Part shown: positions 7,978 to 15,744 of the stretch, one piece after another
How positions within the stretch are numbered: position 1 is the first letter of the stretch
How the letters are laid out: each line of letters opens with the position of its first letter
Assembly (NCBI GenBank): GCA_028278085.1
Contig: JANQFB010000333.1
Location: 1-45,374, forward strand
Reading direction: 5' to 3'
Length of the DNA stretch: 45,374 nt
DNA from: Chitinophagales bacterium
GTDB taxonomy: Bacteria; Bacteroidota; Bacteroidia; Chitinophagales; JANQFB01
Program-made: the position numbers and the translations under genes
The notes under the pieces: model-generated
What the model was told of the DNA's origin: nothing
The model's database searches: none
Seen by the model: only the letters and a program-made list of their open reading frames with translations

Positions 7978-8385
7978 ATGAGAGGCGCCTTAATTATTTT
8001 ATTCCCCTGGATCTCGGGGCGGATCAAAAGCTTTGCCTATGCTTTCAAAGGTATCCGGCTCTTTTTGGCGACACAGCCCAATGCCCGGATCCAGATCGCT
8101 GCGGCCACAGGAGTTATTGGTTTGGGACTTTATATGCAATTGTCTGGGATGGAATGGTTATGCTTATCGGTTGTCATTGGTTTGGTATTTATCGCGGAGA
8201 TCTTCAATACGGCCTTAGAATATTTAGCGGATTTTGTTTCACCTGATTTTAACGAACATATCGGAAAAGTTAAGGATCTTGCCGCGGCCGGTGTTTTGAT
8301 GAGTGCCATCCTATCGCTTGTGGTTGGTGCGCTGATATTTATCCCTAAAATATATCCTTTGCTTAAACAAATGCTTCTGGAATAA
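7978..8385 (+). CDS. dgkA: Diacylglycerol/undecaprenol kinase (DgkA family)
   Basis: A small inner-membrane kinase of 135 residues. The N-terminal amphipathic stretch (IKSFAYAFKGIRLFLATQPN) and the catalytic/Mg-binding core EIFNTALEYLADFV ... HIGKVKDLAAAGVL are diagnostic of the family: EIFNTA carries the metal-binding glutamate, and K.KD.AA is near the active site. Three membrane helices are evident at roughly residues 40-58, 60-75 and 108-128. Family members phosphorylate diacylglycerol or, in most non-proteobacteria, undecaprenol, recycling the peptidoglycan lipid carrier. The start at 7978 gives about ten residues more than typical before the family block. It is probably monocistronic. 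Confidence 0.9.
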   Translation: MRGALIILFPWISGRIKSFAYAFKGIRLFLATQPNARIQIAAATGVIGLGLYMQLSGMEWLCLSVVIGLVFIAEIFNTALEYLADFVSPDFNEHIGKVKDLAAAGVLMSAILSLVVGALIFIPKIYPLLKQMLLE

Positions 8386-8542
8386 CAGCTATAATCCTTT
8401 AATTTACAGATACAATTTAATAAGTATATTATTTCTGGTGAACTTTTCTATCCCTTCATACGTTAAAACGCAACAATAACATCTGACCCAAAAGAAATTT
8501 GCGGTTGTCTGATACTCATCCATTACTTGCCAAATCGATTGT

Positions 8543-10951
8543 ATGAACCTTAAACGCCTGATCTTTGTTCTGATAGGGTTAATGACGGGAACAGACCTAT
8601 ACGCGCAAACCGGATCCATCAAAGGACGTGTTTACAATACCATCAACAATGAAGCGATACCCTTTGCCAATATTGTGATCGACAGTACGATTACCGGGGC
8701 AACCACAGATGTCGACGGCAATTACCGGATCGATGGCCTGGCTCCCGGATCCTACAATGTGATCTGCAAATACGTGGGATTCAAACCGGCCATTTTGTAT
8801 GAGGTGATCGTCAGTTCAGCGCGGCCGACCCTGCTCGATATTCCGATGGTAGAAGAAGCCTCGACCCTGGATGCCGTGGAAGTTGTGGCCACACCTTATA
8901 CCAAAACCGAAGAAAGTCCTGTCAGCCTCCGTACCATCAGCGCTACGGAGATCTACCGGAATCCCGGCGGCAACCGGGATATTTCCAAGGTTATCCAATC
9001 CTTACCGGGCGTGGCAAGCACCCTGTCGTTCCGCAATGATATCATCGTCCGGGGCGGGGCTCCCAATGAAAACCGTTTTTACCTGGATGGTATCGAAGTG
9101 CCTAATATCAATCATTTTGCTACCCAGGGTTCTTCGGGTGGCCCGGTGGGCATGATCAATGTCAATTTTATCCGGGAAGTGGATTTCTATGCTGGCGCTT
9201 TTCCCGCCAACCGGGGCAATGCCATGAGTTCGGTGATGGAATTCAAGCAGATCAGTGGAAATGATGAAAAGCTTTCGGGAACATTTATGGTGGGTTCGAG
9301 TGATATTGGGATTACCCTCAACGGTCCATTAGGCGCTAAATCGACCTACCTGCTTTCAGCCAGGAGATCTTACCTGCAATTCCTGTTCAAAGCGCTTGCG
9401 CTTCCTTTTCTGCCGACCTATAATGATTTCCAATATAAGCATGTTTTTAAGTTTTCCGAAAAGCACCAGTTGACCCTGATCGGGCTCGGCGCTATCGACG
9501 ATTTTGAGTTGAACACTGCGGCAAATGAAGGGCTCGATGATACCAGCCTCATCAACCGGAACAATTATATCCTGGGCAATTTACCGGTTAACACCCAATG
9601 GAACTACGCTGTTGGAGCCAAGTGGACCCATTTCTCGGCTAACAGTTATCAAACCTTGGTACTTAGCCGGAATCACCTGAATAACCAGGCCACCAAGTAC
9701 CAGGATAATATAGAAGACCCCGCTTTCCTGGTGTTGGATTATAATTCACAAGAGATCGAAAACAAACTGAGGCTGGAAAATACCAAACGTAAAAACGGGT
9801 GGAAATGGAATATTGGCGGGGGCTATGAAAATGTTTGGTATACCAATGCCACATTTAATAAAAACATCATAGCAGGCCGTGTGGTCGAGATCGATTTCGA
9901 TTCGAAGCTTAGGGTCCACAAATTTTCCGCCTTTAGCCAACTTAGTAAAGCCATTATGCAAAATCGCTTAACCCTTTCCCTGGGCCTTCGCACGGACTTC
10001 AACGATTATTCGACTGAAATGTCGAACCCGGCCGATCAGTTGAGTCCGCGATTCTCCGCATCTTATGCCCTCCATGAAAAACTCAGCCTCAACTTCAACT
10101 CCGGCCGCTATTACCAATTGCCGGCCTATACAGTGATGGGATACCGGGATCCGGCCAATACGTTGGTGAACCGGGAAAACCAAATTAGCTATATCCAATC
10201 CGATCATGTCGTCGGGGGCCTGGAATACAACCCCACCACTTTTGCCAGGATCTCCCTGGAAGGTTTTTACAAGCGCTATAGCAACTATCCTTTCCTGTTG
10301 GCCGATAGTATTTCCCTGGCAAACCTGGGTGGTGACTTCGGCGTGATCGGGAATGAACCGGTTAGCTCCACTTCTGCCGGCAGAAGCTATGGGCTGGAAG
10401 TATTGATGCAGCAAAAACTAAGTACTTCGATCTATGGTATCTTGTCTTATACATGGGTGAGGAGTGAGTTTGAAGATAAGTCCGGGAATTACAGGCCGTC
10501 TTCCTGGGATAACCGGCATATCCTGAATATTACCGCGGGCAAGCAATTCAAGCGTAATTGGGAATTCGGCATGAAATTCCGATTATTGGGTGGAGCGCCA
10601 TATACACCTTATGATGTCCGGCTTTCTTCGCTGAAATCAGTATGGGATGTTACCGGCCAGGGTATTCCGGATTGGGACCGCTTAAACGAATCCCGCAATG
10701 CTTTGTCGCACGGATTGGATATCCGGATCGATAAAAAATGGTTCTTTAAAAATGCTTCCCTCAACGTTTACCTGGATATCCAGAATGTCTACAATTTCCA
10801 GGTGCAAAGCCAGTCCTTCCTGGATGTGGTGAGAGATGCCAACGGGCACCCGGTCGAAGATACCGACAATCCGCTGGCCTACCGGACGGAAGAGATCGAA
10901 AACTCATCTGGCACGGTCTTGCCCTCGATCGGTCTGATGATCGAATTCTAA
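8543..10951 (+). CDS. TonB-dependent outer-membrane receptor
   Basis: An 802-residue receptor. It has a signal peptide (1-22, ending LYAQ) and a carboxypeptidase-regulatory-like beta-sandwich (25-110, GSIKGRVYNTINNEAIPFAN ... GLAPGSYNV). A plug domain (about 115-235) follows with VIQSLPGVASTLSF, IIVRGGAPNENRFYLDGIEV and INVNFIREVDFYAGAFPA. The beta-barrel ends in an outer-membrane-type C-terminus (IGLMIEF). Such receptors import siderophores, vitamins or oligomers using TonB energy. There is no SusD-like lipoprotein beside it, so it is not a classical SusCD pair, and the substrate cannot be read from the sequence. Its neighbours (DgkA upstream, convergent Kazal protein downstream) give no functional hint. 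Confidence 0.9.
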   Translation: MNLKRLIFVLIGLMTGTDLYAQTGSIKGRVYNTINNEAIPFANIVIDSTITGATTDVDGNYRIDGLAPGSYNVICKYVGFKPAILYEVIVSSARPTLLDIPMVEEASTLDAVEVVATPYTKTEESPVSLRTISATEIYRNPGGNRDISKVIQSLPGVASTLSFRNDIIVRGGAPNENRFYLDGIEVPNINHFATQGSSGGPVGMINVNFIREVDFYAGAFPANRGNAMSSVMEFKQISGNDEKLSGTFMVGSSDIGITLNGPLGAKSTYLLSARRSYLQFLFKALALPFLPTYNDFQYKHVFKFSEKHQLTLIGLGAIDDFELNTAANEGLDDTSLINRNNYILGNLPVNTQWNYAVGAKWTHFSANSYQTLVLSRNHLNNQATKYQDNIEDPAFLVLDYNSQEIENKLRLENTKRKNGWKWNIGGGYENVWYTNATFNKNIIAGRVVEIDFDSKLRVHKFSAFSQLSKAIMQNRLTLSLGLRTDFNDYSTEMSNPADQLSPRFSASYALHEKLSLNFNSGRYYQLPAYTVMGYRDPANTLVNRENQISYIQSDHVVGGLEYNPTTFARISLEGFYKRYSNYPFLLADSISLANLGGDFGVIGNEPVSSTSAGRSYGLEVLMQQKLSTSIYGILSYTWVRSEFEDKSGNYRPSSWDNRHILNITAGKQFKRNWEFGMKFRLLGGAPYTPYDVRLSSLKSVWDVTGQGIPDWDRLNESRNALSHGLDIRIDKKWFFKNASLNVYLDIQNVYNFQVQSQSFLDVVRDANGHPVEDTDNPLAYRTEEIENSSGTVLPSIGLMIEF

Positions 10952-10972
10952 GGTATGGGAAAGCGAGGAATG

Positions 10973-11013
10973 AAAAAACCACCGGACCCGGGAAATCCCG
11001 CGCAGTCCGGTGG
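10973..11013 (-). terminator. Rho-independent terminator of the Kazal-protein gene
   Basis: A perfect 9-bp stem, CCACCGGAC (10979-10987) with GTCCGGTGG (11005-11013), is followed on the minus strand by six T residues (10973-10978). It lies 15 bp beyond the stop of the minus-strand gene at 11028. The convergent receptor gene ends at 10951, so the same stem may also slow transcription from that side. Confidence 0.75.
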
Positions 11014-11027
11014 ATGAATGCAATGAC

Positions 11028-11912
11028 TTACCGGCTTAAGATCAATTTTTGATATTTCAGTTCACCATTGCCGGTCAAATATTTCAACACATAAACGCCA
11101 GCAGGCAGTGTGGTTCCGTCGATCTCGAATTGATAGATATGGTTAGCTTCGGCCATACCTTTGAACAATTCCCTGGAAACCTGACCGTTGACATGCACCA
11201 GGCTAATGGTAACCGGTCCGGCATGGGAAGCGCTATATACGACCTGTGCCCGGCCGGAAAACGGATTCGGGTAAGCTTCAATGGAAGCCTGGCTAACCTG
11301 CTCCCCGGATTGGGGGCCGAGGTTGCTGTTTTTGGGAATGATCACACCGCCGCAACCTTTTCCGGGTGTCCAGGAAGTAACCCCTGAATTGACGGCAAAG
11401 CAGGAATTCTGGTAAGTTACGCCATCACAGCCACAAACCGGTGCGGCTACTGCAGGGCAAATGGGAGTCGGATTGATCTTGTCAGGATCGATACAACCGC
11501 ATACACCCTTGGTAAAGGCCGTAACGCCGCCTCTGTTGATAGCAACACAGGCATTGCCGTAGGTATTACCGTCACAACCGCAAACCGGATCATAAACGGC
11601 AATACAACCAATGTTCGGATCGATCTGATTGGGATCGACGCAATCGGCGTCGCAGGGTCCTAGCGTAGCCCCTTGCGCCAGCAAACGTTGAACTCTACTC
11701 TCTTTGACACAAATGGTCCTGGAACCATTATCATCAGAGCTTGCAGAGGACCCGGATGAATTCGAGTCGGAACCAATGGTGTGGCAGAGCTGAACCTTAT
11801 TCCCTTTTTTCCCGCAGGGGAAATGCTGGTTATAAGATTGTCCGTAGCCGGTTGTCACGTAAATCGTGAAAACAGCGAGCAAAAAAATGCCCTTGTGTAA
11901 TGTTTTTGTCAT
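11028..11912 (-). CDS. T9SS-exported protein with two Kazal-type inhibitor domains
   Basis: A secreted protein of 294 residues. A longer frame starts at TTG 11939, but ATG 11912 opens the signal peptide (MTKTLHKGIFLLAVFTIYVT...GYGQ). After it comes a cysteine-paired segment common in Bacteroidota exoproteins (KVQLCHTIG ... TICVKESRVQRLLAQGATLG). Two Kazal-like domains follow, each with C..VYDPVCGCDGNTYGNAC / C..VAAPVCGCDGVTYQNSC, which in eukaryotes and some bacteria inhibit serine proteases by a substrate-like loop. The C-terminus is a Por sorting domain (YPNPFSGRAQVVYSAS ... LPAGVYVLKYLTGNGELKYQ). It is likely displayed on or shed from the cell surface as a protease inhibitor; the target protease is unknown. 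Confidence 0.85.
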   Translation of the reverse strand: MTKTLHKGIFLLAVFTIYVTTGYGQSYNQHFPCGKKGNKVQLCHTIGSDSNSSGSSASSDDNGSRTICVKESRVQRLLAQGATLGPCDADCVDPNQIDPNIGCIAVYDPVCGCDGNTYGNACVAINRGGVTAFTKGVCGCIDPDKINPTPICPAVAAPVCGCDGVTYQNSCFAVNSGVTSWTPGKGCGGVIIPKNSNLGPQSGEQVSQASIEAYPNPFSGRAQVVYSASHAGPVTISLVHVNGQVSRELFKGMAEANHIYQFEIDGTTLPAGVYVLKYLTGNGELKYQKLILSR

Positions 11913-12060
11913 AACTAGTAGGTTTAAATGACTCCACAAAAGTGTGGATTACCCTAAATATAATAAAATTTATATGATAGGGTATAAAAATCAGATTAAA
12001 ATATATTTTGGCAGGCTTCAAGGCCGGATGGACAAGCACCATCGGAAAATTATCAATACA

Positions 12061-12088
12061 TGATCAATGGCCGGTTATCCATGGATCA
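12061..12088 (-). terminator. Stem-loop overlapping the stop of the YitT-family gene
   Basis: TGATCAATGG (12061-12070) and CCATGGATCA (12079-12088) pair with one mismatch around an 8-nt loop, right at the stop codon of the minus-strand gene. Downstream on that strand the sequence is AT-rich (AATTTTCC) but has no clean T run. It may be a weak terminator or an mRNA 3'-end stabiliser. Confidence 0.35.
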
Positions 12089-12946
12089 TTGTTCTTTGAA
12101 GTGTCTTTTTTTGATCATTCCGCCTTTTAGATCATTCACGCTGTTCATGACGATAAAGGCGTTCGGATCGATCTTTTTGATCTCGGTTTTCATGCGGGTC
12201 AGTTCCAGGCGGGTTACAACGGAAAAAATGATATCGGTGCCATTAAGGTTTTCTCCTCTTTTGCCATAACCTTTCTTTCCATTATAAATGGTCACACCCC
12301 TTCCCATTTTTTCCAGGATCATGATGCGGATATCCTCACTAAATTCTGAAATGATGGTTACGCCGATATATTCTTCCACACCTTCGATGATAAAATCCAC
12401 GGTTTTGGAAGCGGCCAGATAGGTCAGGATGGCATAAAGCGCTGTTTCTATGGATAATAACCAGGCGCCCAGCGAAAATATGATAACATTGAAGATCAGG
12501 ATCAGGTCGCCGATGGTCAAACCTGTTAACCGGCCGAGGTAAACCGCCAATACCTCCGTTCCATCCAGTACACCGCCACCTCTCACCGATAAACCGATGC
12601 CTGCACCCAGGAAAAAACCGCCGAAAACGGCTACCAACAACTTATCGGAGGTGATTATGGGATATTCTATTAGCGCCAGCGCCACGGCCAGTCCGATAAT
12701 AGCCAGCATACTTTTAAAAACAAAAGAAGGTCCGATCTGAAAGTAACCCAGGACGATAAACGGCACGTTGATCACCACGATCAATATAGACAAAGGATAA
12801 TTGGTAATGGCCTGTGCCAGCAGGGAGATCCCGGTTACGCCCCCGTCGATAAATCCATTGGGCAGTAAAAATCCTTTCAGGCCGAAACCTGCGGACAAGA
12901 TCCCGAAAGCAATGAAGGCAAAATCCCTGATCAGACGTAGAACCAT
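12086..12946 (-). CDS. YitT-family membrane protein (DUF161-DUF2179)
   Basis: A 286-residue integral inner-membrane protein. The first 200 residues contain about five or six hydrophobic helices with family motifs GFLLPNGFIDGGVTGISLL and GAGIGLSVRGGGVLDGTEVL. The last 85 residues form a soluble alpha/beta domain of DUF2179 type (VTIISEFSEDIRIMILEKMG.GVT..GK.GY......I.FSVVTRLE). Bacteria often carry several paralogues; the transported compound, if any, is not established. The ATG at 12946 fits the family start. It is monocistronic as far as can be seen, ending in a small stem-loop at 12061-12088. Confidence 0.85.
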   Translation of the reverse strand: MVLRLIRDFAFIAFGILSAGFGLKGFLLPNGFIDGGVTGISLLAQAITNYPLSILIVVINVPFIVLGYFQIGPSFVFKSMLAIIGLAVALALIEYPIITSDKLLVAVFGGFFLGAGIGLSVRGGGVLDGTEVLAVYLGRLTGLTIGDLILIFNVIIFSLGAWLLSIETALYAILTYLAASKTVDFIIEGVEEYIGVTIISEFSEDIRIMILEKMGRGVTIYNGKKGYGKRGENLNGTDIIFSVVTRLELTRMKTEIKKIDPNAFIVMNSVNDLKGGMIKKRHFKEQ

Positions 12947-13038
12947 GGTGTTGACTAACTGAGAATTGTCAAATCGAGCTGTAAATTTCGCAGAATTTCT
13001 GTAACCAATCGGTTGGCCATAGAATTATTTTATTGCCC

Positions 13039-13599
13039 CTAGCGCTGATCGGGCTGTGCCCCTTCGGCATGATGCAAACGGCCGAAAAAAATAACCATGG
13101 TGGTAACCACGAAGATATAGCCGATCCCGATATAGGACTCAGCGATGCCTGTTAATTTAAGACCGGCATAAATGATCATCGCCAGCGCCATCAGGTAGGA
13201 GCCCGAACGGACCTGTCGGTGGATCTTGAAGATCCGGTAGCCCAGGAAAATATAGGCAGCGATACTAAAAAGTGTGGTAAGGACGATCATGGCTTCCCGG
13301 TCGGCAGAGGAAAAATTGATCAGTTCCACGGCAATCGAACGGATGAGATGAATATAGAAAAATGCGAATGCAGCCCGTTGTAGCCAGAGATCTTCGAGCC
13401 GCCGGCTAAATATGATAAAACCATAAGCAAACAAGGTGAACAAAGCAGCGGTAAGTAAGGGAGAGATGACCAGTATCCAATCCAGGTTATTTTCGGCCGC
13501 TTTGGTATGATCCATATTCCGGATCAATTCCTTTGTCGTGAACCATACGATCACATACAGGATCCCGGTATTGCGGTAAAGATCGAATTTGTTGATCAT
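13039..13599 (-). CDS. Hypothetical multi-pass membrane protein
   Basis: A 186-residue protein. The longer frame opens at TTG 13620; ATG 13599 is preferred. There are about five hydrophobic segments (around WILVISPLLTAALFTLFAYG, AAFAFFYIHLIRSIAVELI, AMIVLTTLFSIAAYIFLGY, YLMALAMIIYAGLKLTGIA and IGIGYIFVVTTMVIFFGRL), with basic loops consistent with an inner-membrane location. I do not recognise the family. It is the last of three closely spaced minus-strand genes (14313-13807, 13799-13626 and this one), probably one transcript. The His in FFGRLHH and the Arg in FIHLIRS-like segments lie at helix ends, but no function can be proposed. Confidence 0.6.
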   Translation of the reverse strand: MINKFDLYRNTGILYVIVWFTTKELIRNMDHTKAAENNLDWILVISPLLTAALFTLFAYGFIIFSRRLEDLWLQRAAFAFFYIHLIRSIAVELINFSSADREAMIVLTTLFSIAAYIFLGYRIFKIHRQVRSGSYLMALAMIIYAGLKLTGIAESYIGIGYIFVVTTMVIFFGRLHHAEGAQPDQR

Positions 13600-13625
13600 A
13601 ATTAAGTTAGGGTCTGGCAATTATT

Positions 13626-13799
13626 TCATCCACCCTCCCCGTTTTGCTTGATCACTTCTATTTTTCCTTTGGCCAGCAGGGCTTTTGTTTCTTCCAACTC
13701 AAGGATCTTGTCGTTGATCACTGGCATCTTGGCCCCTTTAGGAAGCGTCATACCCATAATCAGGATCATGTCGTTTGATTTGTTGACAATATAGTTCAT
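13626..13799 (-). CDS. Small 57-residue hypothetical protein
   Basis: A short ORF lying exactly between two genes of the same strand. Its ATG is 7 bp after the stop of the 168-residue gene, and its stop is 26 bp before the ATG of the membrane-protein gene. It encodes 57 residues with a hydrophobic patch (MILIMGMTLPKGAKM), a helical charged segment (INDKILELEETKALLAKGKI) and a glycine-rich end. There is no similarity I can name. The tight packing, ATG start and lack of competing frames support it as a real gene of the three-gene cluster. It may be a small partner of the membrane proteins. Confidence 0.55.
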   Translation of the reverse strand: MNYIVNKSNDMILIMGMTLPKGAKMPVINDKILELEETKALLAKGKIEVIKQNGEGG

Positions 13800-13806
13800 A
13801 CATTTA

Positions 13807-14313
13807 TCATTTATTAATGAGCAGGCTGATTTGATCTTCTATCCGCCGGACTTGCTTCAGAAAATCACTTTTCATGGCCTTAAATTGGTCCAGGTGGGCG
13901 GCATCCGGCTGATAACCGGTTTTCATTTGTTCGAGCAGGTTATGGATCTTATACATTTCCGAAACCAGGGGCTCTTTCAGAAATTGCTTATACTCCCGGA
14001 AAGGCTCCATGATCATGGCATCGGCGGCCCGGATATTTTCAAGCAGATGATCCGAACCTTGATCATCATCTTCGAACAACAGAATATGCGCTTTATACAG
14101 CAGCGGCGTTTGAACGGAAGCATATGCGATCAGCTTATCGTTGATCTTTGCGGTATGTGCCTGCCGGTAGCCTGCCTCTATCCGCTTTAAAGCATTCCTT
14201 TGCTCAAAATATTTCACGATAAACCAACTCAATGCTCCGCATAGCAATAATAGAACGGGCACCCATACAGGTCCGAGTTCCAGGTATTCCAGGAGTTCTT
14301 TCAGGGCATCCAT
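13807..14313 (-). CDS. Hypothetical protein with one N-terminal TM helix
   Basis: 168 residues. A short N-terminus precedes one hydrophobic helix (VWVPVLLLLCGALSWFIVKYF, about 16-36). A long charged, mostly helical cytoplasmic part follows (KRIEAGYRQAHTAKINDK..., LLENIRAADAMIMEPFREYK..., ending in VRRIEDQISLLI). It is probably an anchored coiled-coil protein and is the first gene of a three-gene minus-strand cluster with the 57-residue ORF and the multi-pass membrane protein. I recognise no family and no catalytic motif. The spacing of 7 bp to the next start suggests translational coupling. Confidence 0.65.
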   Translation of the reverse strand: MDALKELLEYLELGPVWVPVLLLLCGALSWFIVKYFEQRNALKRIEAGYRQAHTAKINDKLIAYASVQTPLLYKAHILLFEDDDQGSDHLLENIRAADAMIMEPFREYKQFLKEPLVSEMYKIHNLLEQMKTGYQPDAAHLDQFKAMKSDFLKQVRRIEDQISLLINK

Positions 14314-14703
14314 GCTCGGCTAAATATTATGCAGTTAAAACCTGAAAATATACCGCCCCTGATCTTTTCGGAATGATGGAAAGATAATACTTGGGGTTGT
14401 CTCAACACAATCGTCTTACGGAATTAACCCTTCCAAGGGTTCCAAAACGCTCATCTTTTTACTAACGCCTTCCTGATCCTTCATGCTCACGCCGTTATCC
14501 CCGATCAAATTTTTCAAAATAACAGCAATGATTATATTTAATGATCCGAATAATATACCTCCGGGATAAATTTCCTGTCATCCTGAAAATTCGAACCCAT
14601 CAAACATCCACCTCCTGCCCATGTGCCCATGAATTCGTAGATTTTGTCAAACCCACATTTTCTTTTATCATTGTAACCGGGCAGCCAATCCCGGGAACAA
14701 TTC
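14314..14703. other. Intergenic region upstream of the AraC-type regulator
   Basis: This 390-bp gap separates divergent genes, and I see no supportable gene in it; short frames on both strands are featureless. A perfect 16-bp palindrome-like repeat, AACCCTT (14426-14432) with AAGGGTT (14435-14441), could be a protein-binding site. A weak -7-like TATCATTG lies about 30 bp before the regulator gene. Promoters for both flanking genes must be here, but none matches the consensus well. Confidence 0.3.
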
Positions 14704-15315
14704 ATGAGCGATCCACCGCCATTTGAAGTAACCGCCAGTCTGCAGTTGAAAAATATGGTCAGCAGGAGTTGCATAAAGCTGGTGCAATTGCATTTCAGCG
14801 GTGTAAAAGGTGTCCGTATACTGGAGGCGCATTTGGGCTTTGTAAAATTTTCCTATGAACCCCGGCTGATCAAACCCGCGGAAATTGAACGGCAACTCCG
14901 TGAGCTGGGATTTCCGGAAGTCAAAGATCCGGAAGAAAAGCTGGTGGAAGAGATCAAAATAGCCGCCATCGAACTGATCCATTATGCCTATAATGCCAAT
15001 TCACTGATCCGGAATTCCGATTACCTCAGCCAGAAATTAGGGATGTCATACCCCAAAATGAGTAAAGTTTTCTCGGAAAAAACCGGGGTTACCCTGGAAA
15101 AGTACCTGATCGCCCTGAAGATCGAAAAGGTCAAGGAATTATTGAGCAGTGAAGAATACACCCTGAGTGAGATCGCTTTTATGTTCGGTTATAGCAGCGT
15201 TCAGTATTTGTCCAATCAATTCAAAAAGATCACCGGGTTAACCGTTTCCGAATTCAAACAACAGCCCAAAGCCCACCGCAAGACCATCGAGGAGTTGCTC
15301 CCGGATCTGATCTGA
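14704..15315 (+). CDS. AraC-family regulator with degenerate HMA-like N-terminal domain
   Basis: 203 residues. Residues 12-75 resemble the ferredoxin-like HMA (heavy-metal-associated) fold fused to AraC regulators in Bacteroidota. The usual metal motif (MVCxRC-like) here reads NMVSRSC (residues 17-23), so the first cysteine is serine and thiol-pair metal binding is probably lost. Residues 85-190 are a two-helix-turn-helix AraC DNA-binding domain (SDYLSQKLGMSYPKMSKVFS ... TLSEIAFMFGYSSVQYLSNQ ... ITGLTVSEFK). It probably binds DNA and may sense a ligand other than soft metal ions. It lies 180 bp upstream of, and in line with, the RRE/ATP-grasp operon, so it may control it; this is inference from position. 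Confidence 0.85.
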   Translation: MSDPPPFEVTASLQLKNMVSRSCIKLVQLHFSGVKGVRILEAHLGFVKFSYEPRLIKPAEIERQLRELGFPEVKDPEEKLVEEIKIAAIELIHYAYNANSLIRNSDYLSQKLGMSYPKMSKVFSEKTGVTLEKYLIALKIEKVKELLSSEEYTLSEIAFMFGYSSVQYLSNQFKKITGLTVSEFKQQPKAHRKTIEELLPDLI

Positions 15316-15495
15316 TGCACCGGAATTTGCCTGGAAAAAAGAAAAATGGTAAATTTAGGCCCTTTCTTCTCCCTGCAATCGACTGATTTCCAATTACCTT
15401 TATAATTTCACACATCTAAACCGGAATTTTATACACCCCTGATCCAAACGCCTCCGTAAGAGGATTCATACCGATCGACAATAAATCTTATCGAC

Positions 15496-15744
15496 ATGAA
15501 AGTAAAACGCAATTTGGCACTGAGTGATTCGGGTTTCTTGTTTAATCCTTCCACGGGCGACTCTTTTTCCATCAATCCTATCGGCCAGGAGATCTTTCAC
15601 CTGTTAAAAGAAGGCAAAAGCCAACAAGACATTGAAAAGTATATCCTCGAAAACTATATGACCGATAAAGACACCGTGGAAAAAGATTTCTATGATTTTA
15701 CGGTCATGCTCAAAAACTTCAAGCTGGTAGAAGACAATGAGTAA
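15496..15744 (+). CDS. PqqD-like RiPP recognition element (RRE) protein
   Basis: An 82-residue stand-alone protein of the PqqD fold. The opening strands (NLALSDSGFLFNPSTGDSFS), the turn INPIGQEIFHLLKEGKSQQD, and the closing helices (IEKYILENYM ... VEKDFYDFTVMLKNFKLVE) match the pattern of PqqD/RRE proteins. In known systems these hold a peptide leader as an added beta-strand and deliver it to modifying enzymes. Here it is the first gene of an operon and overlaps the ATP-grasp gene by 8 bp. No separate precursor-peptide gene was found beside it. The third gene's product begins with a leader-like YxxPxI motif and is the obvious candidate ligand. A weak -7-like TACCTTTA lies at 15395-15402. Confidence 0.85.
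   Translation: MKVKRNLALSDSGFLFNPSTGDSFSINPIGQEIFHLLKEGKSQQDIEKYILENYMTDKDTVEKDFYDFTVMLKNFKLVEDNE

Noticed and set aside
15313-15384. Possible 23-residue peptide ORF (MHRNLPGKKK...) before the RRE gene, considered as a precursor peptide
   Set aside because: It lacks the YxxP motif or any core-like end, overlaps the regulator's stop and is far shorter than usual precursors; not supportable.
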